From Massilia rubra (lineage in GTDB: Bacteria > Pseudomonadota > Gammaproteobacteria > Burkholderiales > Burkholderiaceae_D), in the NCBI RefSeq assembly GCF_011682065.1, contig NZ_VUYU01000026.1:1-64000 (forward strand): a DNA stretch of 64,000 nucleotides. Direction: 5' to 3'. Positions 1 through 8,167 of the stretch are shown here, piece after piece (the stretch's first letter is position 1; every line of letters starts with the position of its first letter). The position numbers were made by a program, and so were the translations under genes. Below the pieces are notes generated by a model. It searched no databases and was not told the origin of the DNA. It saw only the letters and a list, made by a program, of their open reading frames with translations.

Positions 1-161
1 CTGCTCTGAGGTAGAATTCATGTCGGGCAAGGTGGCGTTTTTGTTGATAACTGTGTTTCTAGATAACTCACATTTTATCAATCACTTACGGCATTCTTGC
101 CCCTTTTTATGCAAAATTCAGGCTAGCAGAGCGCGATCCAGATCGACACCGTCGCGTACGT

Positions 162-396
162 AAATTCCAGTTGTTCGGCCACGTCTTCGCCCAAGTGGCG
201 CAACCCACCACCGCAGGCCGAGCATGCATCAGCGTCGGGCGCATAGATCTTCTTGTCGCGCGGCAGGTACTCAGGCAGCGCCCTGCGCACCGATTTCCTG
301 CGCGGCACCCGATCCACCTCTGGCATTTCCCCGCTTTGCCTCGGCTTCGTCTGCTTGCAAGTCTTCCAGCCGCAATTCGAGCTGCTCGATCTGGTG
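162..396 (-). pseudogene. IS66 family transposase (TnpC) remnant, N-terminal part
   Basis: Read on the minus strand, two frames together give a typical IS66 TnpC stretch. The first has the coiled QIEQLELRLEDLQADEAEA segment. After a frameshift near 310-330 the second gives the DRVPRRKSVRRALPEYLPRD segment and a zinc-finger-like part with CSACGGGLRHLGEDVAEQLEF. The match stops after EQLEF (about 162), where the intact protein would go on for several hundred residues. Nothing recognisable is seen in 1-161. The fragment ends against the left edge of the first pilA repeat unit. It cannot make transposase. Confidence 0.75.
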
Positions 397-593
397 CGGA
401 AGAGTAGCGGGGCGCAGTGACCTGGCCATGCTGCGCTTGCGAGATGAAAGTCTGCGATCCTTCGCTCCGGGCATATGGCGCCGTCACGGAGAGGATTGAA
501 ACAGGCGATGCCTTTGTATTGGAGAACGACGCTCCGTCCGGCGTATTCCGATGGTGTGCAATGCGTGCGGTGTGCTTGTGCATCACAGGAAAA

Positions 594-660
594 TGTCATT
601 TATGACAAAAATTGGAGGGGGTGTCAAAAATTGTAGATACGGTAGTGTCAATTATTGTCG
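594..660 (+). promoter_or_regulatory. TGTC-rich region, candidate PilR binding sites upstream of pilA copy 1
   Basis: The stretch opens with the palindrome TGTCATTTATGACA (594-607), followed by repeated TGTC motifs within about 60 bases. Sites built on TGTC are known for PilR, the activator of pilA in Pseudomonas. Their distance from the sigma-54 promoter (about 70-130 bases upstream) suits an enhancer-binding activator. Copy 2 keeps the same layout, with one T fewer in the palindrome. That this organism's PilR binds here is inferred. Confidence 0.45.
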
Positions 661-723
661 GCCTACCCCCCCTTTCGTCCTCAAAAAAATGAACCGCAGG
701 CGAAAGCAGGCATTTTTAGAAGC

Positions 724-739
724 TGGCACGGCATTTGCT
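724..739 (+). promoter_or_regulatory. Sigma-54 (RpoN) promoter of pilA copy 1
   Basis: The sequence TGGCACG-N4-TTGCT matches the -24/-12 consensus exactly, with GG and GC ten bases apart. It lies 54 bases upstream of the pilA start codon, so the leader would be about 40 bases. Sigma-54 control by PilS/PilR is the known mode for major type IV pilins. Confidence 0.85.
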
Positions 740-792
740 TATACCTATTCGTGGTTCAAAATATGGCTTAAATTCACTCTTGGAGAAACAAA

Positions 793-1269
793 ATGAAATC
801 GATGAAAATGGTTAAGAAAGTACAAGCTGGTTTTACCCTGATCGAACTGATGATCGTTGTTGCAATTATCGGTATCTTGGCCGCGGTAGCACTGCCAGCG
901 TACCAGGACTACGTTTCAAAGTCGCAAGTTGCTGCAGGCTTGGCTGAAATTACCCCAGGTAAAGTTCAAGCCGAAGCGAAGCTGGCAGAAGGTATCACCG
1001 CCGCGATCACCGATGTGAAAGAGATCGGCCTGAAGACCCCGACCAATCGCTGCGCAATCACCACCAGCATCGGTCCTACCGGTCTCAGCACCATCACCTG
1101 CACCCTGAAAGGCAACACCAACGTTGCAGCCAAAACCATCATCTGGTCGCGCGCAGCTGACACAGCTAGCACCGGCGAAACCGGCGCATGGAGCTGCGCT
1201 ACGACCGTTGCCGCTAAACTGGCACCAAAAGAGTGCCCAGCTGCCGCCGCACCAGCACCAGCACCTTAA
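793..1269 (+). CDS. pilA: Type IV major pilin PilA, copy 1
   Basis: A 158-residue prepilin. A short positive leader ends in Gly before the mature N-terminus [18 protein letters not shown], with Glu5 present, which is the type IVa pilin signature cut and methylated by PilD. The hydrophobic helix continues to [14 protein letters not shown]. Four cysteines follow in the globular part, the last two (near WSCATT and KECP) placed to close the D-loop. Unusually, a tail of only Ala and Pro follows the last Cys. The product should polymerise into the pilus fibre used for twitching, adhesion and DNA uptake. A GGAG ribosome site precedes the ATG, the promoter is of sigma-54 type, and a strong terminator follows. 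It differs from copy 2 by one residue (Ser to Thr in WSCATT). Confidence 0.93.
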   Translation: MKSMKMVKKVQAGFTLIELMIVVAIIGILAAVALPAYQDYVSKSQVAAGLAEITPGKVQAEAKLAEGITAAITDVKEIGLKTPTNRCAITTSIGPTGLSTITCTLKGNTNVAAKTIIWSRAADTASTGETGAWSCATTVAAKLAPKECPAAAAPAPAP

Positions 1270-1305
1270 GTTAGTATAGGCAAATCCTCAGTCCGGATAC
1301 GCCTT

Positions 1306-1342
1306 AAAAAGCCCCGCAGCGTGCAGCGCTGCGGGGCTTTTG
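1306..1342 (+). terminator. Intrinsic terminator of pilA copy 1
   Basis: A 12-base perfect stem (AGCCCCGCAGCG with its complement) and a 5-base loop are flanked by A and T tracts. The same hairpin follows copy 2. A group II intron begins five bases after the T tract, the favoured target of class C introns. Confidence 0.9.
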
Positions 1343-1346
1343 GTTT

Positions 1347-2875
1347 GTGCGCCCAGCATGGGCGCAATCCTGCGGGGGCAATCCCGCCGTGAGCTGACGA
1401 CAGCGAGCGAAGTGAAGCGCAACTGCGGAAGAGTAATTGACCGTGGAAGGAAGCGTGAATCGTCAATCATGAGCCGAGGTACACGAACTGCATAGAAGGC
1501 GCTGTCGATCAGGGCAAGCGGACCAATATTCGCGAAGCTCGTGTGGTCAAGCAGAGACGGCGTAGATGCGGCGGTTATGTGATGAAGGAGTGCGGCCCTT
1601 ACCTGGAGACGTCCTGTCCCACTTCTGAAAGGACGGCGGCGCTGCCGTAGCAGGGTCTCAGCAGAGGTCATCGTAGTTGGTGGTAGAGCCGGAAAGGCGC
1701 GCCCCGCTGGCGAAGGACTCGGCGTACCCGACCAAACGAGTAGGAATGTTGTCCGACATGTCGATACAACAGGCAATGCGTCAGATGCCCGCGTCAGCGG
1801 GGCGCGAGGCCATCGGGCAGGGTGTAGCCTTGGCTACAACTTCCAGCGACGAAGCGTGCTGTCCGCGGCATGTGTCAGGAGACGCAGGATCAATGCTGCT
1901 GCGTGCAGCATTGAGAAGGAAGAGCCTGCTGCAAGCGTTCAAGCGTGTGCATCGCAACCAAGGCGCACCCGAGGTGGATGGTCGGGACATCGACGAAACC
2001 TCGCGCTATCTGGCTGTTGCATGGCCGGATGGTTGATACGTGAACAACTGCTGGCGGGACGTACCGGCCCACCCCGGTACGCAGGGTGACAATCCCGAAG
2101 CCCGATGGTGGCGAGCGCGAGCTCGGCATTTCGACGGTCACGGATGGGCTGATCCAGCCAGCACTGCTCCACGTGTTGCAACCGATTCTTGATTCCACAT
2201 TCAGCGAGCACAGCTACGGTTTCCGTCCGGCGGATCGTGGTGGACGTGGACCTGTCGACGTTCTTCGACCGGGTCAACCACGACATCCTGATTGACCGCC
2301 TACGGAAACGCATCGATGACGCCGGAGTGATCCGGCTGGTCCGTGCCTATCTGAACAGCGGCATCATGGACCATGGCGCGGTGCAGTCGCGGCACGAGGG
2401 CACGCCGCAAGGCGGTCCGCTGTCGCCGCTGCTGGCGAACGCCCTGCTCGGTGAGGTGGATAAGGAACTGGAGCGGCGCGGACATTGCTTTGCGCGCTAC
2501 GCCGACGACGCGAACGTGTACGTTCGCAGCAAACGCGCTGGCGAGCGGGTGCTATGCCAAGTTGCACCTCGTGGTCAACGAAGGCAAGAGTGCGGTGGTC
2601 AGTGCCCACTCAAGCAATGGAAACGCGGAAAAACCATGCATCGAGAATTGCTCGGGCTTGGGCGGCGCCTTCGGTCGCAAAGCAGGTAGCGGCAAATAGC
2701 CGCCGCTGGTGGCGAAACACGGATCGACTGCTGAAAACAGTCCTCGCGATTGCCTACTTCGATGCGCTTGGCGTACCTCACCTGTCCTAACCTCAACTAC
2801 TCGAACCGTCCGGTGCGGACCCCCATGCCGGCCTGTGGCAGGGGACGGTCCATTTGAACCGTCCCCTATGCCGAT
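1347..2875 (+). mobile_element. Degenerate group II intron, probably bacterial class C
   Basis: The 5' end GTGCGCCCAGCATGGGCGC starts right behind the pilA terminator. A broken reverse transcriptase lies inside. After its stop, 2800-2875 has the usual domain V and VI layout: a CCGTCCGGTGCGGACC segment, CATGCCGG, then a GGCAGGGGACGG arm paired with CCGTCCCCTATGCC, ending near CCGAT. Insertion directly after a rho-independent terminator is the known habit of class C introns. The equivalent site behind pilA copy 2 is empty, which shows what the target looked like. About 1.53 kb long; it cannot move by itself because the maturase is broken. Confidence 0.8.
1758..2790 (+). pseudogene. ltrA: Group II intron reverse transcriptase/maturase, broken
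   Basis: Homology hops through at least five frame pieces. An N-terminal part has SLLQAFKRVHRNQGAPEVDG. Next come LIREQLLAGR, then IPKPDGGERELGI through HSYGFRP. The block with VDVDLSTFFDRVNHDIL follows, then GTPQGGPLSPLLAN and the catalytic YADD (near 2495-2510). After that come CYAKLHLVVNEGKSAV and the terminal WWRNTDRLLKTVLAIAYFDALGVPHLS. DNA coding for the segment after GFRP and for much of the maturase (X) domain is missing. The order matches the family, so this is one decayed gene. Confidence 0.85.
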
Positions 2876-2963
2876 TTGCGCCTTGCATGGAAGAACGCTT
2901 GGGTGGAAGTCCCGTCCCAAGCCGGCCCCGGCGGGCAAAGTGAAGCGCAATTCGGAAGAGTTA
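2876..2963 (+). mobile_element. Truncated 5' end of a second group II intron
   Basis: Immediately after the 3' end of the first intron, TTGCGCCTTGCATGG matches the first intron's start GTGCGCCCAGCATGG at 12 of 15 bases. A GGGTGGAAGTCCC element follows, then AAGTGAAGCGCAATTCGGAAGAG. That last segment closely repeats AAGTGAAGCGCAACTGCGGAAGAG at 1410-1433 of the first intron. The similarity stops where the second pilA unit starts. This looks like domain I of a related intron inserted in tandem and later cut off. Confidence 0.55.
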
Positions 2964-3280
2964 GTAGCGGGGCGCAGTGACCTGGCTACGCAGCGCTTGC
3001 GAGATCAAAGTCTGCGATCCTTCGCTCCGGGCATATGGCGCCGTCACGGAGAGGGTTGAAACAGGCGATGCCTTTGTATCGGAGAACGACGCTCCGTCCG
3101 GCTTATTCCGACGGTGTGCAATGCGTGCGGTGTGCTTGTGCATCACGAGAAAATGTCATTATGACAAAAATCGGAGGAGTGACAAAAATTGTAGATACGA
3201 TAGTGTCAATTATTGTCGGCCTACTCCCCCTTTCGTCCTCAAAAAGATGAACCGCAGGCGAAAGCAAGTGTTCTAAAAGC

Positions 3281-3296
3281 TGGCACGGCATTTGCT
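3281..3296 (+). promoter_or_regulatory. Sigma-54 promoter of pilA copy 2
   Basis: TGGCACG-N4-TTGCT again, identical to the copy 1 promoter and 54 bases upstream of the ATG. The TGTC motifs upstream (3154-3220) are also kept, so both pilin copies should be switched on together. Confidence 0.85.
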
Positions 3297-3349
3297 TATA
3301 TCTATTCGTGGTTCAAAATGTGGTTTAAATTTACTCTCGGAGAAATAGA

Positions 3350-3826
3350 ATGAAATCGATGAAAATGGTTAAGAAAGTACAAGCTGGTTTTACCCTGATC
3401 GAACTGATGATCGTTGTTGCAATTATCGGTATCTTGGCTGCGGTAGCACTGCCAGCGTACCAGGACTACGTTTCAAAGTCGCAAGTTGCTGCAGGCTTGG
3501 CTGAAATTACCCCAGGTAAAGTTCAAGCCGAAGCGAAGCTGGCAGAAGGTATCACCGCCGCGATCACCGATGTGAAAGAGATCGGCCTGAAGACCCCGAC
3601 CAATCGCTGCGCAATCACCACCAGCATCGGTCCTACCGGTCTCAGCACCATCACCTGCACCCTGAAAGGCAACACCAACGTTGCAGCCAAAACCATCATC
3701 TGGTCGCGCGCAGCTGACACAGCTTCCACCGGCGAAACCGGCGCATGGACCTGCGCTACGACCGTTGCCGCTAAACTGGCACCAAAAGAGTGCCCAGCTG
3801 CCGCAGCACCAGCACCAGCACCTTAA
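3350..3826 (+). CDS. pilA: Type IV major pilin PilA, copy 2
   Basis: A 158-residue prepilin identical to copy 1 except Thr for Ser in the WTCATT segment; four of the five base changes between the genes are silent. Leader peptide, Gly/Phe processing site, Glu5, hydrophobic helix, four cysteines and the Ala/Pro tail are all present. It has its own ribosome site, sigma-54 promoter and terminator, so it looks fully functional. A second gene may raise pilin dose or serve as a partner for gene conversion; both are inferences. Confidence 0.93.
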   Translation: MKSMKMVKKVQAGFTLIELMIVVAIIGILAAVALPAYQDYVSKSQVAAGLAEITPGKVQAEAKLAEGITAAITDVKEIGLKTPTNRCAITTSIGPTGLSTITCTLKGNTNVAAKTIIWSRAADTASTGETGAWTCATTVAAKLAPKECPAAAAPAPAP

Positions 3827-3862
3827 GTTAGTATAGGCAAATCCTCAGTCCGGATACGCCTT

Positions 3863-3906
3863 AAAAAGCCCCGCAGCGTGCAGCGCTGCGGGGCTTTTGG
3901 TTTTTT
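3863..3906 (+). terminator. Intrinsic terminator of pilA copy 2
   Basis: Same 12-base stem and 5-base loop as behind copy 1, here followed by TTTT, GG and six further T. This is the uninterrupted form of the site that carries an intron behind copy 1. Confidence 0.9.
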
Positions 3907-4271
3907 GTCCGGCGCGAGCGCGGCCTGGCCGATCCGGCACGGTGCCGATAGAAAAAAGACCCTCGTCATCGGCGGAATCGGTCGATGCCGCCAGCACGTG
4001 TCGTGCCACATGAGCATCAGTGAAGCGCTTGAGGGCCGGTCTCGATGCTGATTGATACGCGGCCACGCAGCGATTGGGCCGGATCCGATATTTGCCCAGG
4101 ATTGGCAAAATTGCTTCGGCTCGCCATGGCATGATCTGGCACAAGGAAAAGCAGACTACCTTAATAACCAGCTGAACCTTCAGTAGAGGATGGGGTCGAA
4201 CTTGCGTGGTCATCAGATGTTCGCAAGTCTTCACTCTTTTCTCGACAAACAGCAATAACTTTGGAGGTCTT
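3907..4271 (+). other. Gap between pilA copy 2 and the third pilin
   Basis: No convincing gene is seen on either strand. A TGGCAC near 4138 followed by AGCA resembles a sigma-54 site, but its GG to GC spacing is eleven rather than ten bases, so a promoter of that kind is doubtful. A GGAGG ribosome site ends the gap at 4263-4267. Confidence 0.5.
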
Positions 4272-4715
4272 ATGACATCAACAGGAAAGTGCGGCCGTTC
4301 GCCGCAATGCGGCTTTACGCTCGTTGAATTGATGATCGTGGTCGCGATCATTGGCATTCTGGCGGCGCTGGCGCTGCCCGCCTATCAGGATTATGTCGCA
4401 AAGGCGAAGGTCGGCTCGGCAATCGGGGAGTCGGCTGCCGGCAAGACCGGTATCGACGTCGAGCTCGTAATGAAACCTAGCTTACCTGCCGCCGAGGTAT
4501 TTTCGGCAACGCGACTGCCAGCATCAACATCCAACTGTGTCTATACTGCCACTGATGCGGCCGTTGGCGTCACCACGCTGATGTGTACAATCGTTGGGGG
4601 GCCGGCCAGCGTTGATGGAAAGAAAATCACTTGGGCGCGCGATACCAACGGAGGCTGGTTGTGCTCGACAGAAGTCATGAAAAAACACGCGGGGGTGGCG
4701 TGTACCGGGGTATAA
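4272..4715 (+). CDS. Third type IV pilin-like protein
   Basis: A 147-residue prepilin. The leader [14 protein letters not shown] ends in Gly before [33 protein letters not shown], so PilD processing, Glu5 and the membrane helix are intact. The globular part shares only its general plan with the two PilA copies: paired Cys, a [16 protein letters not shown] strand, and a final Cys four residues from the end. It lacks the Ala/Pro tail. The ATG at 4272 was chosen because GGAGG lies five bases upstream and the leader length then fits. It could be an alternative major pilin or a minor one; the sequence does not decide. No clear sigma-54 promoter precedes it. Confidence 0.85.
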   Translation: MTSTGKCGRSPQCGFTLVELMIVVAIIGILAALALPAYQDYVAKAKVGSAIGESAAGKTGIDVELVMKPSLPAAEVFSATRLPASTSNCVYTATDAAVGVTTLMCTIVGGPASVDGKKITWARDTNGGWLCSTEVMKKHAGVACTGV

Positions 4716-4805
4716 GCTTTCTTTCTCCTGCACGCCACACGCGCCTGTCGCCGTGCCAGGAGAACAGGCCTTTCTTCGTGCAAAGCGGTTTGTGGGTTGG
4801 AGTGA

Positions 4806-5306
4806 TTACGTTCCCAGGGCGGCGTGCCAGTCGCCCGACTTGCCGCCCTGCTTCTCCAGCACCCGCACATTGGTCATCACCATGCCGCGGTCGACCGCCT
4901 TGCACATGTCGTAAATGGTCAGCAGGCCGACCTGGACCGCAGTGAGCGCTTCCATCTCTACCCCGGTCTTGCCGACTGTTTCGACCTGGGCGCGGCAGTG
5001 CACGCTGTTGGCCGCCTGGTCGACCTCGAAATCGACGGCGACCCGGGTAATCGCCAGCGGATGGCACAGCGGCACCAGCTCGCTGGTTTTCTTGGCGCCC
5101 ATGATGGCGGCGATGCGCGCAATGCCGAGCACATCGCCCTTTTTTGCGCTGCCCGACAGCACCAGCGCCATGGTGGCCGGCTGCATGCGGATGGTGCCGG
5201 CGGCCACCGCGATGCGGTGCGTGTCGCTCTTGCCGGCAACGTCGACCATATGGGCCTGGCCGGTGGCGTCGAAATGGGTAAGCTGGTCGTTCTGGGAGGT
5301 CGTCAT
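4806..5306 (-). CDS. moaC: Cyclic pyranopterin monophosphate synthase MoaC
   Basis: 166 residues, normal length for MoaC. The enzyme turns the MoaA product into cyclic pyranopterin monophosphate, the first stable intermediate of molybdenum cofactor synthesis, in the cytoplasm. Family landmarks are HMVDVAGK near the start, [29 protein letters not shown] in the middle, [16 protein letters not shown], and the closing DMCKAVDRG segment that carries a conserved active-site Lys. It is convergent with the third pilin and divergent from the protease gene at 5391; no other mo genes lie nearby. Confidence 0.95.
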   Translation of the reverse strand: MTTSQNDQLTHFDATGQAHMVDVAGKSDTHRIAVAAGTIRMQPATMALVLSGSAKKGDVLGIARIAAIMGAKKTSELVPLCHPLAITRVAVDFEVDQAANSVHCRAQVETVGKTGVEMEALTAVQVGLLTIYDMCKAVDRGMVMTNVRVLEKQGGKSGDWHAALGT

Positions 5307-5390
5307 CGGTTCAAGGGGAAGTAGGGCTGTTCAGGTTATCGCTAATGCGAGGCCGCTGCTTTGCGGCGCACTTGCGGTTATCATAGCACC

Positions 5391-6983
5391 GTGAAATCCA
5401 AAACCGCTCCAGCCAACCCGCGCCCGCCGCGCCGCTCGTCCGCGCGCACGCTGCTTTCCATCGCCCTGGCAACGACGCTGGGCGCCCTGGCGCCGTCAGC
5501 TCCCGCCCAGAACAATCTCAATGCCACCAGCCTGCCGACCCTGGGCGACACCGCGCGCGAAGACCTCTCGCCGGTGCTCGAACGCCGGCTCGGCGAGGAA
5601 ATCATGCGCGACATTAAGCGCGACCACGATTTCCTCGACGACGATCCGATCCTGGAATACCTCAACGAATTCGGCGGCGGCCTGGTGGCGTCATATCCCG
5701 GCGCGCGCGGCGAGACCAACGCCGATTATTACTTCTTCGCGGTGCGCGATCCGATGCTCAACGCTTTCGCGCTGCCCGGCGGCTTCATTGCCGTGCACTC
5801 GGCGTTGCTGCTGGCCGCCCAGAGCGAATCCGAACTGGCGTCGGTCATGTCGCACGAAATCGGCCACGTGGCGCAGCGCCACATTGCGCGCATGCTGGGC
5901 CAGCAAAAGCAGGATGCGTTGATTCCCCTGGCGGCCATGATTCTGGCCGCGCTCGCGTCGAAGGGCGGCTCGGACGCCGCCATCGGCGTATTCATGGGCG
6001 GGCAGGGCTTGCAGATCCAGCGCCAGCTCAATTTCAGCCGCGACGCCGAGCGCGAGGCCGACCGCATCGGCTTCCAGATCATGGGCGCCGGCGGCTACGA
6101 TACCTCCGGCATGGTGGCGTTTTTCGGGCGCATGCAGGCGGCCAGCCGTGTCTACAGCGACCTGATGCCGGCCTACCTGCGCAGCCACCCGCTGACCTCG
6201 GAGCGCATTTCCGACATCCAGGCGCGCATCCGCGAGACCCCCTACCGCCAGCGCGTCGACAGCCTGGAATTCCACCTGGTGCGCGCGCGTGCCCGCGTGC
6301 TGCAGGACGAAAGCACGCAGGGACGGGTGGATGCGGCCGCGTTTTTCGATGCGCAACTGATCCAGCAAAGCCGCCAGCAGCAGGCCGGCGCGCAATACGG
6401 ACTGGCCTTCCTGGCGCTCAAAAAAGGCGAACTGGCCAAGGCCCAGACCTGGTTTGAGAAGGCGCGTGGCACCATGCGTCCGACCGAGGGCGCGGTGTTT
6501 TCGACCGGGCAGGCCAGTTCCGACGGCGCCGCCATGTTTGCCAGCATGGGATTGGAAATCAAGCTGGCGGCCGGCCAGCCGGCGTCGCTCAAGCAACTGG
6601 CGCTCAAGGAGGCCGAGCAGGCGCATCTGCGTTATCCATTGTCGCGCGGCATTGCGCGCCAGTACGCCGATGCCATGATTGTCAACGGCAAGCTTGAGGA
6701 GGCCGCGCGCTTCCTGCGCGACCAGGCCCAGTTGTACCGCGAAGAGCCGAAGTTGCACGAGTTGCTGGCCAAGACCTACGCTGCGCAGGGCAAGATTGCC
6801 TTGCAACACCTGGCGCTGGCCGAATCGTACGCGCTCAGCGGTGGCATGCTGGCCGCGCTCGACCAGTTGACCATTGCGCGCAAGGCCAGCGATGCCTCGT
6901 TCTACGACATGGCCGTGATCGACGCGCGCGAACGCGAATTGCAGGCGCGCCGGCGCGAAGAGATGAAGGAAGCGAAAAAGTAA
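5391..6983 (+). CDS. bepA: M48 family metalloprotease with TPR tail, BepA-like
   Basis: About 530 residues. A basic stretch and hydrophobic segment ending APSAPAQ form a signal peptide. The zinc site HEIGH (in SHEIGHVAQRH) and the downstream EREADRIG ligand helix define an M48 peptidase. The C-terminal half is helical and TPR-like (ALKKGELAKAQTWFEKA, AAQGKIALQHLALAESYALSGG). BepA helps outer-membrane protein assembly, including LptD, and degrades misfolded forms in the periplasm; that role is carried over from E. coli. I chose GTG at 5391 because an earlier TTG at 5361 would add an unlikely basic stretch; no strong ribosome site precedes either. Confidence 0.85.
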   Translation: MKSKTAPANPRPPRRSSARTLLSIALATTLGALAPSAPAQNNLNATSLPTLGDTAREDLSPVLERRLGEEIMRDIKRDHDFLDDDPILEYLNEFGGGLVASYPGARGETNADYYFFAVRDPMLNAFALPGGFIAVHSALLLAAQSESELASVMSHEIGHVAQRHIARMLGQQKQDALIPLAAMILAALASKGGSDAAIGVFMGGQGLQIQRQLNFSRDAEREADRIGFQIMGAGGYDTSGMVAFFGRMQAASRVYSDLMPAYLRSHPLTSERISDIQARIRETPYRQRVDSLEFHLVRARARVLQDESTQGRVDAAAFFDAQLIQQSRQQQAGAQYGLAFLALKKGELAKAQTWFEKARGTMRPTEGAVFSTGQASSDGAAMFASMGLEIKLAAGQPASLKQLALKEAEQAHLRYPLSRGIARQYADAMIVNGKLEEAARFLRDQAQLYREEPKLHELLAKTYAAQGKIALQHLALAESYALSGGMLAALDQLTIARKASDASFYDMAVIDARERELQARRREEMKEAKK

Positions 6984-7088
6984 GCGGGCCGTATCGTCAA
7001 GATCGGCTTGTTACCGCTGACGTACATCCCCGGCGCCCGGCCTTGCCGTGGCTTAGCGTCCGTGCTGCCATTGCGCACCATGGCGGTC

Positions 7089-8102
7089 TCAGTCAGGCAT
7101 CCCTTGGGAATCGCTCGCATCTTCGCCAAATATCGCAGTCAAGCTGGGCGCAATAAGGCTGCGCTCGAACCACTGTTCAAGCTGCGCCTGCGAGGCCTGG
7201 CCGATGCGTTGCGCCGCCGACTGCGGCACATTGCCGAAGCGCCCGCGCAGCAAGCTGCCCAGCGCCCGGCGCAGCGCGATTGCCTGGCCTTCCTCCACGC
7301 CTTCGGCCTTCCCTTTCGCGCAACCTTTTTGAAAGCCGGCTTCCTCAATCTGCTCGGCCCACGTTCCGACTTTACCTTCCATCTCCGCCACCTCCTCCGC
7401 ATTGTCCAGGTTAAACAATTCCGGCTTGCCGGTTGTGCGTGCCAGCAAGGCGTTGATCCACCGCTGCACCGAGTTGCGCAGGCTGGTTTGGTGCGAGTCC
7501 TTGTACCAGGTCGCCAACGCTGGCAAGACCTCATATGAGACATCGGAAAAGAGTGAAAGTTCAAGCCGGAACAGCAGCGACAACACGTTGGCATTTTTTT
7601 CCAGCGCCGTCTTGTCCATCCGTTGCTGGTCGATCAGCACGTAGCGCTGGGATGGCTGGAAGGCCGCCAGTTCGGCTGGCGCTTGCATGAGCAAGTGCGC
7701 CAGATCCACGCTGGCGCTCCAGCGCGGCGCGCCGTTGTAGAACACGAGCGGCAGTACCGGCGGCAACAGCAAATCGGGCGACAATTCGTGGCGCCTGACC
7801 AGGTCCTGGTGCAGCAAGCCGACGTAAGTCTGCATGCGCAAGGCCATCCAGCGGTCCACGCCGGACTGGCATTCGAGCAAAATGTACACGTACAGGAACT
7901 GTTCGCCGATGCGCACGCGCCAGACGACGTCGCCCTGGCGCGCCGACGGCCGCTCGCTCACATACACGGAATTGACGCGTTCGAAAGCCGACAGCGCGAC
8001 CCCGTCCAACAGCGTGAGGGAAGTAAAGTCCGTCACCAGTTCGCGCACCAGCTCCGGGTGCGAGAACAGCGAACGGTATCCGAGGTCGTGATCGGCAGTC
8101 AT
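7089..8102 (-). CDS. Rpn family recombination-promoting nuclease / YhgA-like putative transposase
   Basis: 337 residues. The N-terminal half has the family pattern DHDLGYRSLFSHPELVRELV, then a PD-(D/E)XK-like core with VVWRVRIG and YVYILLECQSGVDRWMALRMQTY, where the Glu-x-Gln pair is part of the catalytic set. The C-terminal tail is charged and helical and ends in a repeat-like EEAGFQKGCAKGKAEGVEEGQ stretch common in this family. Rpn proteins are DNA endonucleases linked to recA-independent recombination and some act in phage defence. It stands alone, convergent with the protease gene, with no inverted repeats noticed around it. Confidence 0.8.
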   Translation of the reverse strand: MTADHDLGYRSLFSHPELVRELVTDFTSLTLLDGVALSAFERVNSVYVSERPSARQGDVVWRVRIGEQFLYVYILLECQSGVDRWMALRMQTYVGLLHQDLVRRHELSPDLLLPPVLPLVFYNGAPRWSASVDLAHLLMQAPAELAAFQPSQRYVLIDQQRMDKTALEKNANVLSLLFRLELSLFSDVSYEVLPALATWYKDSHQTSLRNSVQRWINALLARTTGKPELFNLDNAEEVAEMEGKVGTWAEQIEEAGFQKGCAKGKAEGVEEGQAIALRRALGSLLRGRFGNVPQSAAQRIGQASQAQLEQWFERSLIAPSLTAIFGEDASDSQGMPD

Positions 8103-8167
8103 GGGGCATTGTAGCGAGCCAAACTGCCCAAGCTTTGCGCTGCGTCAGTCGTGCGCCGGGTGCGCCG

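Larger units (their letters stand above)
397..1346 (+). repeat. Direct repeat unit copy 1 (pilA with promoter and terminator)
   Basis: About 950 bases here recur at 2953-3903 in the same orientation. The unit runs from a CGGAAGAG end through about 390 bases of upstream DNA, the sigma-54 promoter, the pilin gene and its terminator. The coding parts differ at only about five bases, while the upstream parts differ by more substitutions and several small indels. Copy 1 is bounded on the left by an IS66 remnant and on the right by a group II intron that begins at 1347. Confidence 0.9.
2953..3903 (+). repeat. Direct repeat unit copy 2 (pilA with promoter and terminator)
   Basis: Second copy of the pilA unit, same orientation as 397-1346. 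The shared left end CGGAAGAG is itself the end of intron-like sequence, so the ancestral unit probably already carried the intron scar. To the right the two copies separate after GGTTT behind the terminator. Confidence 0.9.

Noticed and set aside
4130-4160. Sigma-54 promoter for the third pilin (TGGCAC ... AGCA)
   Set aside because: GG to GC spacing is eleven bases; sigma-54 tolerates little change from ten.
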